DNA of 64,000 nt, taken from positions 1,317,852 through 1,381,851 of the forward strand of contig NZ_RFFM01000001.1 of assembly GCF_003696365.1 (NCBI RefSeq), read 5' to 3'. Positions 41,726 through 51,900 of this stretch are shown piece after piece (the stretch's first letter is position 1; the number at the start of each line of letters is the position of its first letter). Position numbers and translations under genes: made by a program. The notes below the pieces were generated by a model. It made no database searches, was not told where the DNA came from, and was given only the letters and a program-made list of their open reading frames with translations. This stretch comes from Stutzerimonas zhaodongensis (lineage in GTDB: Bacteria > Pseudomonadota > Gammaproteobacteria > Pseudomonadales > Pseudomonadaceae).

Positions 41726-43699
41726 TCAAGCTCCTTGCTGTGCCAGGCCGAGCGTTTCGCGAACGCGGTTTCTGACTTTGACGCGGTAGCGCTTGTCGCT
41801 GACAGACAGGACACCGCCCAGCGACATCATCAGAGCGCCCAGCCAAATCCAACGTACGAAAGGTTTGATATGCACCCGCACGGCCCAGGCGCCATCCTCG
41901 AGGGGCTCACCCAAGGCCACATACAGGTCGCGAGTAAAACCTGCGTCGATTCCCGCTTCGGTCATGGGCATCTGCTGCACGGTGTAGAGGCGTTTCTCAG
42001 GGTGCAATGTCGCGACCTGCTTGTCGCCGTCGAAGACGCGAATGGTGCCCTTGTCAGACGTGAAATTAGGGCCATCGAAATGCTTTGCGCCATCGAAAAT
42101 GAACCTGTACCCACCCAGCTCCAGAGACTCTCCCGGTGCCAGACGCAGATCACGTTCGTCGCTCTGCTGGCTCGTCAGCACCACGCCCAGGGCGCACACC
42201 ACCAGCCCCAGATGGGCGAGCTGCATTCCCCAATAGCTTGGCGCGAGGCTTCGCATACCTTTCAACAACCCCTTATGGCGGGTCTTGTCGAGTAGGTCGC
42301 GCACGCTGGCGGAGACCACCCAGGCAGCCAGCAGGCATACAGCCAACACACCCCAGTGAAAATCGCCAAACATCATCGAGCCCAACCCGCCAAGCACGGC
42401 ACTGCAAATGAGCACCGGAGTAAGCATGCCAAGCAGCCACTTTGTCGGGGTGTCTTTCCAGCGAACCAGAACGCCCACGCCAACCGCCAGCATCAACGCG
42501 CCGACCAGCGGCAGAAACATGGCATTGAAGTACGGCGGGCCTACGGAAAGCTTGGTGTTGGACAAGGCATCGAGCAGCAACGGGTAGAGCGTACCCAGCA
42601 GAATCATGGAGGTGGCGACGACCAGAAGCAGGTTGTTCACCAGCAACAGGGTTTCGCGCGACCAGAGGCCGAAACTGATCTGACTTTTCACCACCGGCGC
42701 ACGCAGTGCGAACAGGGTTAGCGACCCGCCCACAACCAGCAACAAGAACGCCAGGATAAACACGCCGCGCTCCGGATCGGTGGCGAACGCGTGAACAGAG
42801 GTGAGCACCCCGGAGCGAACCAGGAAGGTGCCCAGCAGGCTGAGCGAGAAGGCAGCAATTGCCAGGAGCACGGTCCAGCTCTTGAATACGCCCCGCTTCT
42901 CGGTTACAGCCAGCGAATGAATGAGGGCTGTGCCGACCAGCCAGGGCATGAAGGATGCGTTCTCAACCGGGTCCCAGAACCACCAGCCGCCCCAGCCCAA
43001 TTCGTAATAGGCCCACCAGGAGCCAAGGGCGATACCGGTTCCCAGGAAGGCCCAAGCGACCAGCGTCCACGGGCGAGACCAGCGCGCCCAGGCGGCATCG
43101 AGGCGGCCGCCAAGCAGCGCAGCAATAGCAAAGGCGAAAGCGACCGAGAACCCGACATATCCCATGTAAAGCATTGGTGGATGGACGATCAGGCCAAAGT
43201 CCTGAAGCAATGGATTGAGGTCCCTGCCGTCCATGGGTGCCTGGGGCAGCAGTCGCTCGAACGGATTGGACGTGACGATCAAAAAGAGCAGGAATCCGAT
43301 GCTGATCAGGCCCATCACACCCAGAACGCGGGCAAGCATTTCCTCCGGCAGCTGACGCGAGAAGATCGCAACGGCAAACGTCCACCCAGCCAGGATGAAA
43401 GCCCAGAGCAACAATGAACCCTCATGCGCGCCCCATACTGCGCTGAACTTGTAGTACCAAGGCAATGCACTGTTGGAATTTTGCGCGACGTAGGCGACCG
43501 AGAAGTCGTCCACCATGAAGGCATAGGTGAGGCAGGCGAAAGAGAACGCCAGGAAGGAGAACTGTCCCCAGGCGGCCGGCTGCGCGAGCCCCATCCACTG
43601 ACTGTCGCCCCTCCAGGCACCGATGAGAGGAAGCGTGCCCTGCACGACCGCCAGACACAGCGCCAGAATCATGGCCAGATGGCCCAGCTCAGGGATCAT
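41726..43699 (-). CDS. ccmF: Haem lyase CcmF
   Basis: A 657-residue polytopic membrane protein with about fifteen membrane segments. The tryptophan-rich haem-handling motif [13 protein letters not shown] is visible near residue 230, along with [11 protein letters not shown]. It attaches haem from CcmE to apocytochrome c together with CcmH and CcmI. The ATG overlaps the ccmE stop by four bases. Length is typical. Confidence 0.97.
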   Translation of the reverse strand: MIPELGHLAMILALCLAVVQGTLPLIGAWRGDSQWMGLAQPAAWGQFSFLAFSFACLTYAFMVDDFSVAYVAQNSNSALPWYYKFSAVWGAHEGSLLLWAFILAGWTFAVAIFSRQLPEEMLARVLGVMGLISIGFLLFLIVTSNPFERLLPQAPMDGRDLNPLLQDFGLIVHPPMLYMGYVGFSVAFAFAIAALLGGRLDAAWARWSRPWTLVAWAFLGTGIALGSWWAYYELGWGGWWFWDPVENASFMPWLVGTALIHSLAVTEKRGVFKSWTVLLAIAAFSLSLLGTFLVRSGVLTSVHAFATDPERGVFILAFLLLVVGGSLTLFALRAPVVKSQISFGLWSRETLLLVNNLLLVVATSMILLGTLYPLLLDALSNTKLSVGPPYFNAMFLPLVGALMLAVGVGVLVRWKDTPTKWLLGMLTPVLICSAVLGGLGSMMFGDFHWGVLAVCLLAAWVVSASVRDLLDKTRHKGLLKGMRSLAPSYWGMQLAHLGLVVCALGVVLTSQQSDERDLRLAPGESLELGGYRFIFDGAKHFDGPNFTSDKGTIRVFDGDKQVATLHPEKRLYTVQQMPMTEAGIDAGFTRDLYVALGEPLEDGAWAVRVHIKPFVRWIWLGALMMSLGGVLSVSDKRYRVKVRNRVRETLGLAQQGA

Positions 43700-44163
43700 T
43701 TCGCATACTCCTGCTTGTCGCCTTCGTAGTGCTTCATCATCCCGCTCTTTTCCAGCGCCTGAGTTACTTCAGGCGGCATGTAGTTTTCGTCGTGCTTAGC
43801 CAGCACCTCGTCCGCAACCATAACGCCTTCGGCGTTGACGCGGCCCAACGCAACGATCCCCTGCCCTTCGCGGAACAGGTCGGGAAGAATGCCCTGATAT
43901 TGAATGGTGACGGTCTCGTTGTTATCGGTCACCCGAAAGGACACGGTCAACGAGTCCTTGCTGCGCGACACCGATCCGTTCTCGACAAGGCCACCTGCAC
44001 GGATTCGCGTACCTTCGGGGGCCTCTCCCGCCGCGATCTGAGTAGGCGTGTAGAAGAGGTTGATGTTCTCTTGAAGCGCGGACAAAGCCAGGGTAACGGC
44101 AATGCCGACACCAGCCAGAATGGCCAGAATGATGAAAAGACGCTTCTTGCGCACAGGATTCAC
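43696..44163 (-). CDS. ccmE: Haem chaperone CcmE
   Basis: A 155-residue periplasmic OB-fold protein with one N-terminal anchor (about 9-29). The haem-binding histidine is H124 in LAKHDENY, with Y128 as axial ligand. It takes haem from CcmC/CcmD and delivers it to CcmF. The ATG overlaps ccmD by four bases. Confidence 0.96.
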   Translation of the reverse strand: MNPVRKKRLFIILAILAGVGIAVTLALSALQENINLFYTPTQIAAGEAPEGTRIRAGGLVENGSVSRSKDSLTVSFRVTDNNETVTIQYQGILPDLFREGQGIVALGRVNAEGVMVADEVLAKHDENYMPPEVTQALEKSGMMKHYEGDKQEYAK

Positions 44164-44336
44164 TTCATATCCTCCCGGCGCATACGACGCGCCTCGTCTT
44201 GCAGATAACGTCGACGCGCCATCAAGGGCAGCGCCACGTTCAGAACCAGAACCGTCAGGCTGATGCCGTATGACGTCCAGACGTACAGCCCATGGTTACC
44301 CATGGCGATAAATTCGGAGAACGACGAGAAATTCAT
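44160..44336 (-). CDS. ccmD: Haem exporter protein CcmD
   Basis: A 58-residue small membrane protein with one membrane segment ([20 protein letters not shown]) and a basic cytoplasmic tail ([15 protein letters not shown]). It helps to release holo-CcmE from CcmC. Start is ATG 44336, overlapping the ccmC stop (ATGA) and agreeing with the family N-terminus. Confidence 0.93.
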   Translation of the reverse strand: MNFSSFSEFIAMGNHGLYVWTSYGISLTVLVLNVALPLMARRRYLQDEARRMRREDMK

Positions 44337-45088
44337 GATGCTTTGCTCACCAGTGCTTTCACTTCCGCCTTGACCCAACTGCTCCGCGATTCACGACGCA
44401 ATACCTCCAGGCGCATCCGCATCAACAGCACCAGCGTGAAGAAGCAGTAAAAGCCCAACACCATGACCAACAGTGGCAACCACATTTCCATTGGCATTGC
44501 CGGTTTTTGAGTCACAGTGAACGTGGCAGGCTGATGCAAGGTGTTCCACCACTCCACCGAATACTTGATGATCGGAATATTGACGACGCCCACGATCGAA
44601 AGCACAGCGCAGGCTTTGGCAGCACTGTCGCGGTTGGAAATGGCCTGGCCCAGGGCAATGATGCCGAAGTACAGGAACAGCAGGATGAGCATGGACGTCA
44701 GACGCGCGTCCCACACCCACCAGGCGCCCCACGTAGGTTTGCCCCACACGGCGCCGGTGAGCAGCGCAATGAAGGTCATCCAGGCGCCAATGGGTGCTGC
44801 CTGCTGCAACGCGACGTCGGCCAGCTTCATTTTCCAGACCAGCCCGACGATCCCCGCTACTGCCAGCATCACGTAAATCGACTGAGCGAGAAATGCCGCC
44901 GGCACATGTATATAGATGATCCGAAAGCTGTTTCCCTGCTGATAATCCTGCGGCGCGAATGCCAGCCCCCAGACCACTCCGACGCTGATCAGCAAAAACG
45001 CTGCCCAGCCCAGCCAGGGCATCCAGCGACTGCTGATCTCGTAAAACCACTTGGGCGAACCCAACTTGTGGAACCATGTCCAGTTCAT
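44333..45088 (-). CDS. ccmC: Haem exporter protein CcmC
   Basis: A 251-residue membrane protein with six membrane segments and the WWD-type motif [18 protein letters not shown] between histidines that bind haem. It loads haem onto CcmE. ATG 45088 has GAGG eight bases upstream and matches the family start ([12 protein letters not shown]). About 150 bases separate it from ccmB, a somewhat wide gap for this operon. Confidence 0.96.
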   Translation of the reverse strand: MNWTWFHKLGSPKWFYEISSRWMPWLGWAAFLLISVGVVWGLAFAPQDYQQGNSFRIIYIHVPAAFLAQSIYVMLAVAGIVGLVWKMKLADVALQQAAPIGAWMTFIALLTGAVWGKPTWGAWWVWDARLTSMLILLFLYFGIIALGQAISNRDSAAKACAVLSIVGVVNIPIIKYSVEWWNTLHQPATFTVTQKPAMPMEMWLPLLVMVLGFYCFFTLVLLMRMRLEVLRRESRSSWVKAEVKALVSKAS

Positions 45089-45242
45089 AGAACTTGCCTC
45101 ACATTCAGCCCGCAAGCCGATACTGCCTCGAAACCGGACCCATGACGCTTGTTCGGGATCAGTAAAATCGTCGTTGTAGGAGCCGCGTATCCATCAATGA
45201 CGATGCGTGCTCCGCGTTCGGGTAAATCCATCGTGCAATCCG

Positions 45243-45914
45243 TCATTCGCCAACGCTTATCTTCAAGCCGGCCGCTATTGCGAAGGGTGTCAGGGTAACG
45301 GCTAACGCGGTAAGGCTGGAAAGCCATAGCAGATAACCCAGTGCAGGCAGTCCCTGCAGCGCCGCCTGTAGCGCCCCGCTGCCCAAAATGAGTACCGGAA
45401 TGTAGAGCGGGAGAATAAGCAGCGCCAATAACAGGCCACCACGTTTGAGTCCGACGGTCAGTGCTGCCCCGACCGCGCCTAGCAGGCTAAGAACCGGCGT
45501 ACCCAGCAGCAGCGACATCAATAGAACCGGCAGTGCGCTTACCGGCATTCCCAGCATGAGCCCCAACAGTGGCGCCAGCAGAACCAGCGCCAGCCCAGAG
45601 AAGGCCCAGTGTGCCAGCACCTTGGCGAGTACCAGAAGCGCCAGGGGGTGCGGCGAAACGACCCACTGCTCGAGCGATCCGTCTTCGAAATCGCTACGGA
45701 ACAAGCCGTCTAGCGAGAGCAATACAGCCAAAAGAGCCGCCACCCAGATGAGCCCTGGCGAAATGGTCTGTAGCAATTGCGACTCGGGGCCCACGGCAAG
45801 CGGAAACAGTGCGATGACGATAGCGAAGAACACCAAGGGGTTGGCCAGCTCAGCTGGGCGGCGGAACAGCAAACGAGATTCTCTGGCCAGCAGTAGCGTG
45901 AAGACGTTGCTCAT
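45243..45914 (-). CDS. ccmB: Haem exporter permease CcmB
   Basis: A 223-residue membrane protein with six hydrophobic segments. The conserved N-terminal [13 protein letters not shown] and [13 protein letters not shown] are CcmB signatures. With CcmA it forms an ABC complex whose ATP hydrolysis releases holo-CcmE. The start overlaps the ccmA stop by four bases. Confidence 0.95.
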   Translation of the reverse strand: MSNVFTLLLARESRLLFRRPAELANPLVFFAIVIALFPLAVGPESQLLQTISPGLIWVAALLAVLLSLDGLFRSDFEDGSLEQWVVSPHPLALLVLAKVLAHWAFSGLALVLLAPLLGLMLGMPVSALPVLLMSLLLGTPVLSLLGAVGAALTVGLKRGGLLLALLILPLYIPVLILGSGALQAALQGLPALGYLLWLSSLTALAVTLTPFAIAAGLKISVGE

Positions 45915-46546
45915 GCGGCACGCTGCCCGAGATCGAGCTCGCGAAAACCCGCCGGTTTGTCCATGAGCGAATGATGGGTCGTCAGCACCACCATGCCACC
46001 GTGCTCACAATGCGAGGCCAGATGCCGTTCGAGTTGCGCGACGCCGCTTTTATCTAGCGCGGTGAATGGCTCGTCGAGTATCCAGAGCGGGGGTGGAGAC
46101 AGATAGAGCCGGGCCAGGCCGACGCGACGCTGTTGGCCCGCTGACAGCGTATGACAGGGAACGTCCTCGAAGCCGCGCAACCCGACGAAATCCAGCGCCT
46201 TCCAGATTTCATCGCGAGAGGCAGGCTGGTGCAATGCACACAGCCAGGTGAGATTCTCTTCAGCGGTGAGCAAGCCCTTGATGCCGGCTGCATGACCTAT
46301 CCATAAAAGGCTGCGAGCCAGCTCGCTGCGCTGACTCTCAAGATCGCACCCGTTGAGCAGCACCTTTCCCGCGGTCGGTTGCATGAGGCCGGAGAGCAAA
46401 CGGAGCAAGCTGGTCTTGCCACTGCCGTTGGGGCCGGCGATCTGCAACATTTCCCCTTTGGCGATCTTCAGGTCTAACCTCTCGAACAGAAGGCGCCAGT
46501 CTCGCTCGCATGAAAGCGCCACAGCTTCTAGAAAGGGACTGGACAC
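45911..46546 (-). CDS. ccmA: Haem exporter ATP-binding protein CcmA
   Basis: A 211-residue ABC ATPase. Walker A is GPNGSGKTS, signature LSAGQQRRV, Walker B LWILDEP and H-loop TTHHS. It is the first gene of the ccmABCDEFGHI operon. The start is a GTG at 46546 ([11 protein letters not shown]). Its promoter should lie in 46547-46676, shared divergently with the FliK-domain gene; a partial dyad of GC-rich bases is there but no clear box was picked. Confidence 0.95.
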   Translation of the reverse strand: MSSPFLEAVALSCERDWRLLFERLDLKIAKGEMLQIAGPNGSGKTSLLRLLSGLMQPTAGKVLLNGCDLESQRSELARSLLWIGHAAGIKGLLTAEENLTWLCALHQPASRDEIWKALDFVGLRGFEDVPCHTLSAGQQRRVGLARLYLSPPPLWILDEPFTALDKSGVAQLERHLASHCEHGGMVVLTTHHSLMDKPAGFRELDLGQRAA

Positions 46547-46676
46547 GCTAGGGACACCTCAAGATGAAAGAAGCCCGGCCGTTACATCGTGGTACGCCGG
46601 GCGGCCGGAATTATACATGCCGAGCCCCAGCGCCAAAGGCCGCAATGTCGAAAGGTTGTAAGAGCATTTAAGTTAG

Positions 46677-48200
46677 ATGACCGAGATCAAAAGCACCCAG
46701 GCAATTCCCGCCTCCGGGCCGTCACGCCCAGTGACGGCCGCGGCTGATCTGGCGTTGAAATTGTTGCAGCCGATGCAGGGGTTGTTGCTCGCCGGAGAAA
46801 GCGCGGAGGCTGAGGTCGTCAGCATCAAAGAGGCACTTCAGAGCTTTCAGCTGACCCTGCGCCTTACGCTGGCCAACGGCAGGCAGGCCACTGTGGAAAC
46901 CAGCAGCCCCAGGGCTGCGCCGCCAGGCGCGGCAATGCTCATCACGGCAGTGTCGGACACTCGCCTGCTGGCTGCCTTGCAACCAGGCAATCGTCAGCCG
47001 CAGAGCAGTATCGATCTCGCGCAGCTTCCGATCGGTAGTGTGGTGCAGGGAAAAGTAACGGCCAGCCAGCAGATTCAGCAGGACGGAAAGACTCTGTTCA
47101 AGGTCGTGATCAGCTTGCTCAATTCCCCACTTGCCGGACAAAAGCTTAATGTCGAGTCCACCATGCCGCTTGCACCGGGCAGCCTGATAACGGCGCGTGT
47201 ACAGGGTGACCAGTCGCTGGCGTTCATGCCGCTCAGCGGTCGGCTCGATCAGCTTTTGCTGGGCCAGCAGCTGACCTCACAACACGGCCGTCAGGGTTCG
47301 ATGGAAGGATTGTTCAGTGCGCTCGGATCAAGCAATGCGCTACCAGAACAGCTGCGCGGCGCAGCCGAGCGATTACTAGGGCTGATCCCGGACATGCAGA
47401 AACTGGGTGACGCAAAGGCGCTAGCCCAGACATTGGCGCGCAGCGGAGTGTTCCTGGAGGGCGGTTTACTCAGCGGCGAAGCGGACAATCTACCGACTGA
47501 CATGAAAGCCGCCCTTCTGCGCCTCATCGCCCAGTTACCGGGCGTGCCTGGCGCCGGGCCGATGGCAGCTGGACAGGCAGGTGCAGCCCTGGGGCAAGCG
47601 CTACCGGCCTTCGCCCGTAATGCGCTTGGTGCGTTGGGGCAGCCGAACATTCGGCAACTGGCACAGAGCTTCCCCTTGCCGGGTCGACTGCTCGCCAGTA
47701 GCGATGATGAAGCTGATCTGGAGCTGATACTGAAGCTCGCTGCAGCGGCAGTTTCCCGACTGCAGACTCACCAGCTATCGAGCCTCGCCCAGACACAGAC
47801 CAACCCGGACGGTACACAAGTGACGACTTGGCAGATAGAGGTGCCAATGCGTGACCAGCGCGATATCGTCCCGCTGCAGGTCAAGTTTCAGCGCGAGGAT
47901 GAAGCCCAGCAGCATCGCAAGGAGAAAACCGAAACCTTGTGGAAGGTTGAACTCGCATTCGACGTCGCGCCGCTTGGGCCGCTTCAAGTGCAGGCTCAGC
48001 TCCTTCAGGGCAGCCTTTCCAGCCAGATATGGGCTGAGAACAGCCGCACCGCGGCCTTGATTGCGGCAGAGCTCGATCACCTGCGCCAGCGACTGATCAC
48101 GGCAGGGCTGACTGTTGGCGAGTTGGCCTGTCGCCAAGGTACTCCGCCACAAGGGCCAAGAACCTCCCTGGACCAACGTTTCGTGGATGAAACTGCATGA
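46677..48200 (+). CDS. fliK: FliK-domain flagellar hook-length control protein
   Basis: A 507-residue soluble protein. The N-terminal two thirds is Gln/Ala/Leu-rich and lacks fixed domains, as in hook-length rulers. The C-terminal domain (about 375-480: TWQIEVPMRDQRDIVPLQVKFQ, LWKVELAFDVAPLGPLQVQAQL) is the FliK C-terminal fold that switches export specificity at FlhB. It overlaps by four bases with a small FlhB-like gene. In P. aeruginosa the main fliK is next to fliL, outside this window, so this may be a second FliK-type protein. Confidence 0.75.
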   Translation: MTEIKSTQAIPASGPSRPVTAAADLALKLLQPMQGLLLAGESAEAEVVSIKEALQSFQLTLRLTLANGRQATVETSSPRAAPPGAAMLITAVSDTRLLAALQPGNRQPQSSIDLAQLPIGSVVQGKVTASQQIQQDGKTLFKVVISLLNSPLAGQKLNVESTMPLAPGSLITARVQGDQSLAFMPLSGRLDQLLLGQQLTSQHGRQGSMEGLFSALGSSNALPEQLRGAAERLLGLIPDMQKLGDAKALAQTLARSGVFLEGGLLSGEADNLPTDMKAALLRLIAQLPGVPGAGPMAAGQAGAALGQALPAFARNALGALGQPNIRQLAQSFPLPGRLLASSDDEADLELILKLAAAAVSRLQTHQLSSLAQTQTNPDGTQVTTWQIEVPMRDQRDIVPLQVKFQREDEAQQHRKEKTETLWKVELAFDVAPLGPLQVQAQLLQGSLSSQIWAENSRTAALIAAELDHLRQRLITAGLTVGELACRQGTPPQGPRTSLDQRFVDETA

Positions 48201-48526
48201 GTGCCAATACCCCACGGCAGGCCATCGCGCTAACCTACGACGGCGTCACAACCCCAACGCTTTCAGCCAAGGGCGACGATGATCTTGCCGAAGCGATCCT
48301 AGCCATTGCGCGGGAACACGATGTGCCCATCTACGAAAACGCAGAGCTGGTCAAGCTATTGGCACGACTGGAACTGGGAGACGCGATTCCCGAGGCGCTC
48401 TATCGCACCATCGCCGAAATCATCGCCTTTGCCTGGTATCTGAAGGGCAAGTGTCCGGCAGGCTTCTCTGACTGCCAAGCACCGGATCAGCAGGACTTAC
48501 CGCGCCTCAATGGGCCCAAGCATTAA
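48197..48526 (+). CDS. FlhB C-terminal-domain-like protein (FlhX/FhlB type)
   Basis: A 109-residue protein matching the cytoplasmic C-terminal domain of FlhB/EscU: AIALTYDG at the start, AREHDVPIYENAELVKLLARLELGDAIPEALYRTIAEIIAFAWYL after it. It has no membrane segments and lacks the autocleavage motif NPTH; the aligned positions read TTPT. It may replace or compete with the cleaved FlhB tail during substrate switching with the FliK-domain partner encoded just before it (ATGA overlap). Its last codons overlap the convergent rhodanese gene. Confidence 0.85.
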   Translation: MSANTPRQAIALTYDGVTTPTLSAKGDDDLAEAILAIAREHDVPIYENAELVKLLARLELGDAIPEALYRTIAEIIAFAWYLKGKCPAGFSDCQAPDQQDLPRLNGPKH

Positions 48527-48947
48527 GCGTGGCGACCTCTCTGAGACCGGCTTTCTGCTGCGGATAATCCGCCAGCATCCAGGCGAAATAGCCTTGGCGG
48601 AAATAGAAGACCTGCTGATATCCCCATTCCACCGCGAGCCGAACCGCCTCAGCGCTGGCCGGGCATACCTCGCTGTCACAATAGACCACCAGGGGCACGC
48701 TTCTAGGCCAATCGGAACGTGACAGGCCAGAGAATTCATGTGCCAGGTCCAGGTTCACCGCACCTTCTACATGCCCCCATGCCCATTCGCGTCTGGGGCG
48801 TACATCGACGAATACCGCGCCGAGGTCATGAAGCTGCTTGGCCTGATAGACACTGATAGTCATCGCACCATCAACCTCAACGGGCGCCTCGGCCGCATTA
48901 AGCCAGGCGGGACTCACTAACAGACATAGCATCAGAATGCGCAACAT
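48507..48947 (-). CDS. Periplasmic rhodanese-like protein
   Basis: A 146-residue single-domain rhodanese with a cleavable signal peptide (cut near LNAAEA). VFVDVRPRREWAWGHVEGAVNLDL is the family strand-helix pattern. The active-site loop has C90 (VVYCDSEVCPAS) plus a second cysteine C95. It could handle sulfur or redox chemistry in the periplasm; no substrate can be named. ATG 48947 has GGAGG five bases upstream. The 3' end overlaps the FlhB-like gene tail to tail by about 20 bases. Confidence 0.85.
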   Translation of the reverse strand: MLRILMLCLLVSPAWLNAAEAPVEVDGAMTISVYQAKQLHDLGAVFVDVRPRREWAWGHVEGAVNLDLAHEFSGLSRSDWPRSVPLVVYCDSEVCPASAEAVRLAVEWGYQQVFYFRQGYFAWMLADYPQQKAGLREVATLNAWAH

Positions 48948-49094
48948 CACATCCTCCTTGCCCACGGGCGCAGGCAAGCGCCGGACATAGCGAAGCCTTG
49001 TCCAGATTGGAGGGATTAATGATTGTATTGTTCCCTGCACCGACCAGTGGGCAGTGATTAGCAGCTAGCTGCTCAGCTCTACGAAGCCGGAGTA

Positions 49095-49508
49095 CTAGTC
49101 AGGTTTGCGGCGCACCTGATGCAGTTTGCGCATCAGTTCAGCTTCCGATTGAGACAGGCCACAGGATTGGGTCAGGTCGTCGACGCTGGCGCCCATACCG
49201 ACCAGCTTGGCAGCCTGAGAAAAAACGAAATTGTTCGGATCGCGCTGTTCAAGCTTGCTGAACTTGTCAGGCAACGGTGACACGACACGCGAAAGTTCGT
49301 GCAGCTCTTTGCCCATGCGCACGCTGCCCTTGAGGTAGGTGTCCAACCGAGCGGCCAACACCTTTATACGTTCGTCGCGGGCGGCGTTCTCACGCGCTTG
49401 CAGCTCGGCCTGCTGTCGCTGGCGCCGAAACAGCCAGATGCAGCAACCGAGCAGTGCCAGGCAGCACAGAGCAAGAACGGTGACCGCAGCCACCAGCGAC
49501 GCCATCAT
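49095..49508 (-). CDS. DUF2802 family protein
   Basis: A 137-residue protein with one N-terminal membrane segment (about 4-27), a charged coiled-coil stretch (RRQRQQAELQARENAARDERIKVLAARLD, described here by its range 28-58), and a C-terminal helical module (AAKLVGMGASVDDLTQSCGLSQSEAELM) resembling a helix-turn-helix. This corresponds to DUF2802, found at the end of Pseudomonas chemotaxis operons. Function unknown. It is three bases after cheW. Confidence 0.85.
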   Translation of the reverse strand: MMASLVAAVTVLALCCLALLGCCIWLFRRQRQQAELQARENAARDERIKVLAARLDTYLKGSVRMGKELHELSRVVSPLPDKFSKLEQRDPNNFVFSQAAKLVGMGASVDDLTQSCGLSQSEAELMRKLHQVRRKPD

Positions 49509-49511
49509 GAC

Positions 49512-49991
49512 TCAGATGCTCTCAAGTTCCGCCCATTCTTCTTCGCTCATCATCTTGTCCAGTTCGACAAGAATCAGCAGCTCGTTGTTCTTGTTGCAGA
49601 CGCCCTGAATGAACTTGGCCGACTCGTCGTTACCGACGTTAGGCGCTGTCTCGATCTCGGATTGGCGAAGGTAAACCACTTCGGCCACGCTATCGACCAG
49701 AATGCCGACAACCTGGCGATCAGCCTCGATAATCACGATCCGGGTGTTATCGGATACCGGTGCGGTTTCAAGGCCGAAACGCTGACGCGTATCGATGACC
49801 GTGACCACGTTGCCACGCAGGTTGATGATGCCCAGCACATAGCTTGGTGCACCTGGCACCGGTGCAATCTCGGTATAGCGCAACACTTCCTGGACCTGCA
49901 TCACGTTGATGCCATAGGTTTCGTTGTCCAGACGGAAGGTTACCCACTGCAGGACCGGATCATCGGAACCCTGTGCGGAAGTCATCTTCAT
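49512..49991 (-). CDS. cheW: Chemotaxis coupling protein CheW
   Basis: A 159-residue CheW that links chemoreceptors to CheA. WVTFRLDNETYGINVMQVQEVL opens the first SH3-like subdomain, and GIINLRGNVVTVIDTRQRFG contains the conserved receptor/CheA interface. Its start is ATG 49991. It lies about 85 bases after parP, in the same direction, near the end of the chemotaxis operon. Confidence 0.96.
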   Translation of the reverse strand: MKMTSAQGSDDPVLQWVTFRLDNETYGINVMQVQEVLRYTEIAPVPGAPSYVLGIINLRGNVVTVIDTRQRFGLETAPVSDNTRIVIIEADRQVVGILVDSVAEVVYLRQSEIETAPNVGNDESAKFIQGVCNKNNELLILVELDKMMSEEEWAELESI

Positions 49992-50076
49992 AGCCCCACC
50001 TCTTCATATACCGCGATGGCGGTCGATTCTATCGTTTACTCGGAGCGCTTGCGTGCCCCTGTGATTGTTCAATTCG

Positions 50077-50937
50077 TTATGACGGAACGCCTTTAAGATG
50101 GCGCGTTGCACCGCTGGCTATCAGCTCAGCAAGCGCGGCCACGTCCACCAGCGCGCACATATGGTCGATTACCGTACCTGCCAACCAAGGCCGCTGCGAG
50201 CGCTGCGAGCGCCATTTCACTTCTTTCGGATCCAAACGAATCGAGCGGCTTACCTGATGAACCGCCAACCCCCATTCATAGCCCTGGACCGATATCACAT
50301 ATTGAAGACCATCACGGAAGTCATCGCGATACCGTTCAGCCATGACCCAACGGGCGGTATCAAGCACTTTCAGATTGCCAGCTTGGCTCGGCAGTATCCC
50401 GAGAAACCAGGAAGGCTGGCCAAACAACGGCGTCAGATCATGGCCCGCCAACGGGTAGATCGAACCCAGGCTTACCAAAGGCACTGCCAAAGTCAGACCC
50501 GCCACATCGAATAACAGGCACTCGAACGGCTCCTCGCCCCATTCGGGCTGACTGCTCGAGCGAGCCGGCGGACCGCCAGGTGTATGCGCCGGCGATACCA
50601 ACTCGGCAACCGGCTCGACCGACTCAAGGGCCTGTAGCGGTGGCAACTCAAGTGGTGAATCGAGCAAAGCCTCCTGCACGACCAGCACGGGAGCGGCCAT
50701 CACCTCAGGCTCAGGCTCTGGCACAAACGCAGGCTGAGGCTCAGCCTCAGGCAAAACAACCTGACGCAACGGGACTACGCGCTGAATGTCACGCTGCTGC
50801 TCTTCGAACACAGCTGCCTGAAACTCGTCGTGACTGACCGATTCGGCCAGGCCAATGACGGCATCCTGCAAAAGCGCGTCGAGATACGACTGCAACGTCT
50901 GCTGTGATCGGCTTTCTTTAAGAACGGTACGGCTCAT
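50077..50937 (-). CDS. parP: CheW-domain polar array protein, ParP-like
   Basis: A 286-residue protein. Residues about 1-135 are a Pro/Glu/Ala/Val-rich, probably disordered linker (EPEPEVM, PPLQALES). Residues about 135-280 form a CheW-like domain (ECLLFDVAGLTLAVPLVSLGSIY, LGILPSQAGNLKVLDTARWV). Placed directly after a ParA-like ATPase gene, it fits ParP, which in Vibrio binds CheA and ParC to hold arrays at the pole. The symbol is by analogy with that system. Confidence 0.78.
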   Translation of the reverse strand: MSRTVLKESRSQQTLQSYLDALLQDAVIGLAESVSHDEFQAAVFEEQQRDIQRVVPLRQVVLPEAEPQPAFVPEPEPEVMAAPVLVVQEALLDSPLELPPLQALESVEPVAELVSPAHTPGGPPARSSSQPEWGEEPFECLLFDVAGLTLAVPLVSLGSIYPLAGHDLTPLFGQPSWFLGILPSQAGNLKVLDTARWVMAERYRDDFRDGLQYVISVQGYEWGLAVHQVSRSIRLDPKEVKWRSQRSQRPWLAGTVIDHMCALVDVAALAELIASGATRHLKGVPS

Positions 50938-51022
50938 GAAACCAACTCGTGCAAACCCACTGGATAGGCTATCGGCAGCAACAACGGCGAACTTGAACCC
51001 GGAAGATGTCCGTACGTCGTCA

Positions 51023-51811
51023 TCACGCCACCTGCGGCGAGGCTTGTGCAGCCAGTAATGTTTTCAGCAAGGCGCGGTAAGCCAACACACCCCGGCTGTT
51101 CGGGTCATGCTGAGACGGTGTGACACCAGCGCGGCTGGCATCGCGCAGCCGCGTGTCGATGGGGATGAACGCTTGCCAGAGATGCTCCTGGTAGCCATTG
51201 CGCAATACCTTGAGGGTATTCATCGACGCCTGCGTACGACGGTCGAACATGGTCGGTACGATGGTGTAAGGCAACGCCTGCCTGCGTGAGCGGTTGATCA
51301 TGGTCAGAGTGCTGACCATCCGCTCCAGGCCCTTCATCGCCAGAAATTCGGTTTGCACAGGGATGACCAACTGCTGGCTGGCCGCCAGTGCGTTGACCAT
51401 CAACACGCCCAGCAATGGCGGGCTGTCGATGATTGCGTAATCGAAATCTTCCCAGAGCTGAGAGAGACTCTTGGCAACGACCAGGCCCAGCCCGTTCTGG
51501 CCAGGCGATTGGCGCTCCAGCGTCGCCAGGATCGTACTGGAAGGCAACAAGGAGAGGCGCTCATGGCTGGTTGGCAACAGCAATTGCCACGGCAGACCCT
51601 CTGGCACCACGCCCTGATGCTGGAACAGGTCGAAGACGCTGTGCTCGATGTTATCTGGATCATGCCCGAAATAGCTCGTCATCGAGCCATGGGGATCGAG
51701 ATCAAGCGCAACGACACGTTTGCCAGCGTCGGCCAGCAGACCCGCAAGCGCAATGGAGGTGGTGGTCTTACCCACCCCGCCTTTTTGATTGGCAACAGCC
51801 CAGACTCTCAT
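51023..51811 (-). CDS. parC: ParA-family ATPase, ParC-like
   Basis: A 262-residue ParA/MinD-type ATPase. The deviant Walker A KGGVGKT is at 10-16, Walker A' is VVALDLDPHGS, and Walker B DYAIIDSPP. In Vibrio and Pseudomonas, ParC between motD and the CheW-like gene recruits chemotaxis arrays to the old pole. It is not the chromosomal ParA, given this context (no parB nearby). I use ATG 51811, which matches the family N-terminus (MRVWAVANQKGG); the frame continues twelve codons upstream. Confidence 0.85.
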   Translation of the reverse strand: MRVWAVANQKGGVGKTTTSIALAGLLADAGKRVVALDLDPHGSMTSYFGHDPDNIEHSVFDLFQHQGVVPEGLPWQLLLPTSHERLSLLPSSTILATLERQSPGQNGLGLVVAKSLSQLWEDFDYAIIDSPPLLGVLMVNALAASQQLVIPVQTEFLAMKGLERMVSTLTMINRSRRQALPYTIVPTMFDRRTQASMNTLKVLRNGYQEHLWQAFIPIDTRLRDASRAGVTPSQHDPNSRGVLAYRALLKTLLAAQASPQVA

Positions 51812-51900
51812 AACTCTCTTTCCATCCGGATTGATCCAGACCGGCAACGGCCGTGCCGGCAGAGCCGACGACGGAGAATTGACGACACCACCAATGATGT

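Noticed and set aside
45085..45327. 80-codon frame between ccmC and ccmB, and a weak GGAGC / GCTCC dyad in the same gap
   Set aside because: The frame overlaps both ccm genes and has no signal or domain; the dyad is too short and widely spaced to call a REP element or terminator.
51023..51811. Chromosome-partitioning ParA (Soj)
   Set aside because: No parB nearby; position between motD and a CheW-like gene fits the chemotaxis ParC instead.
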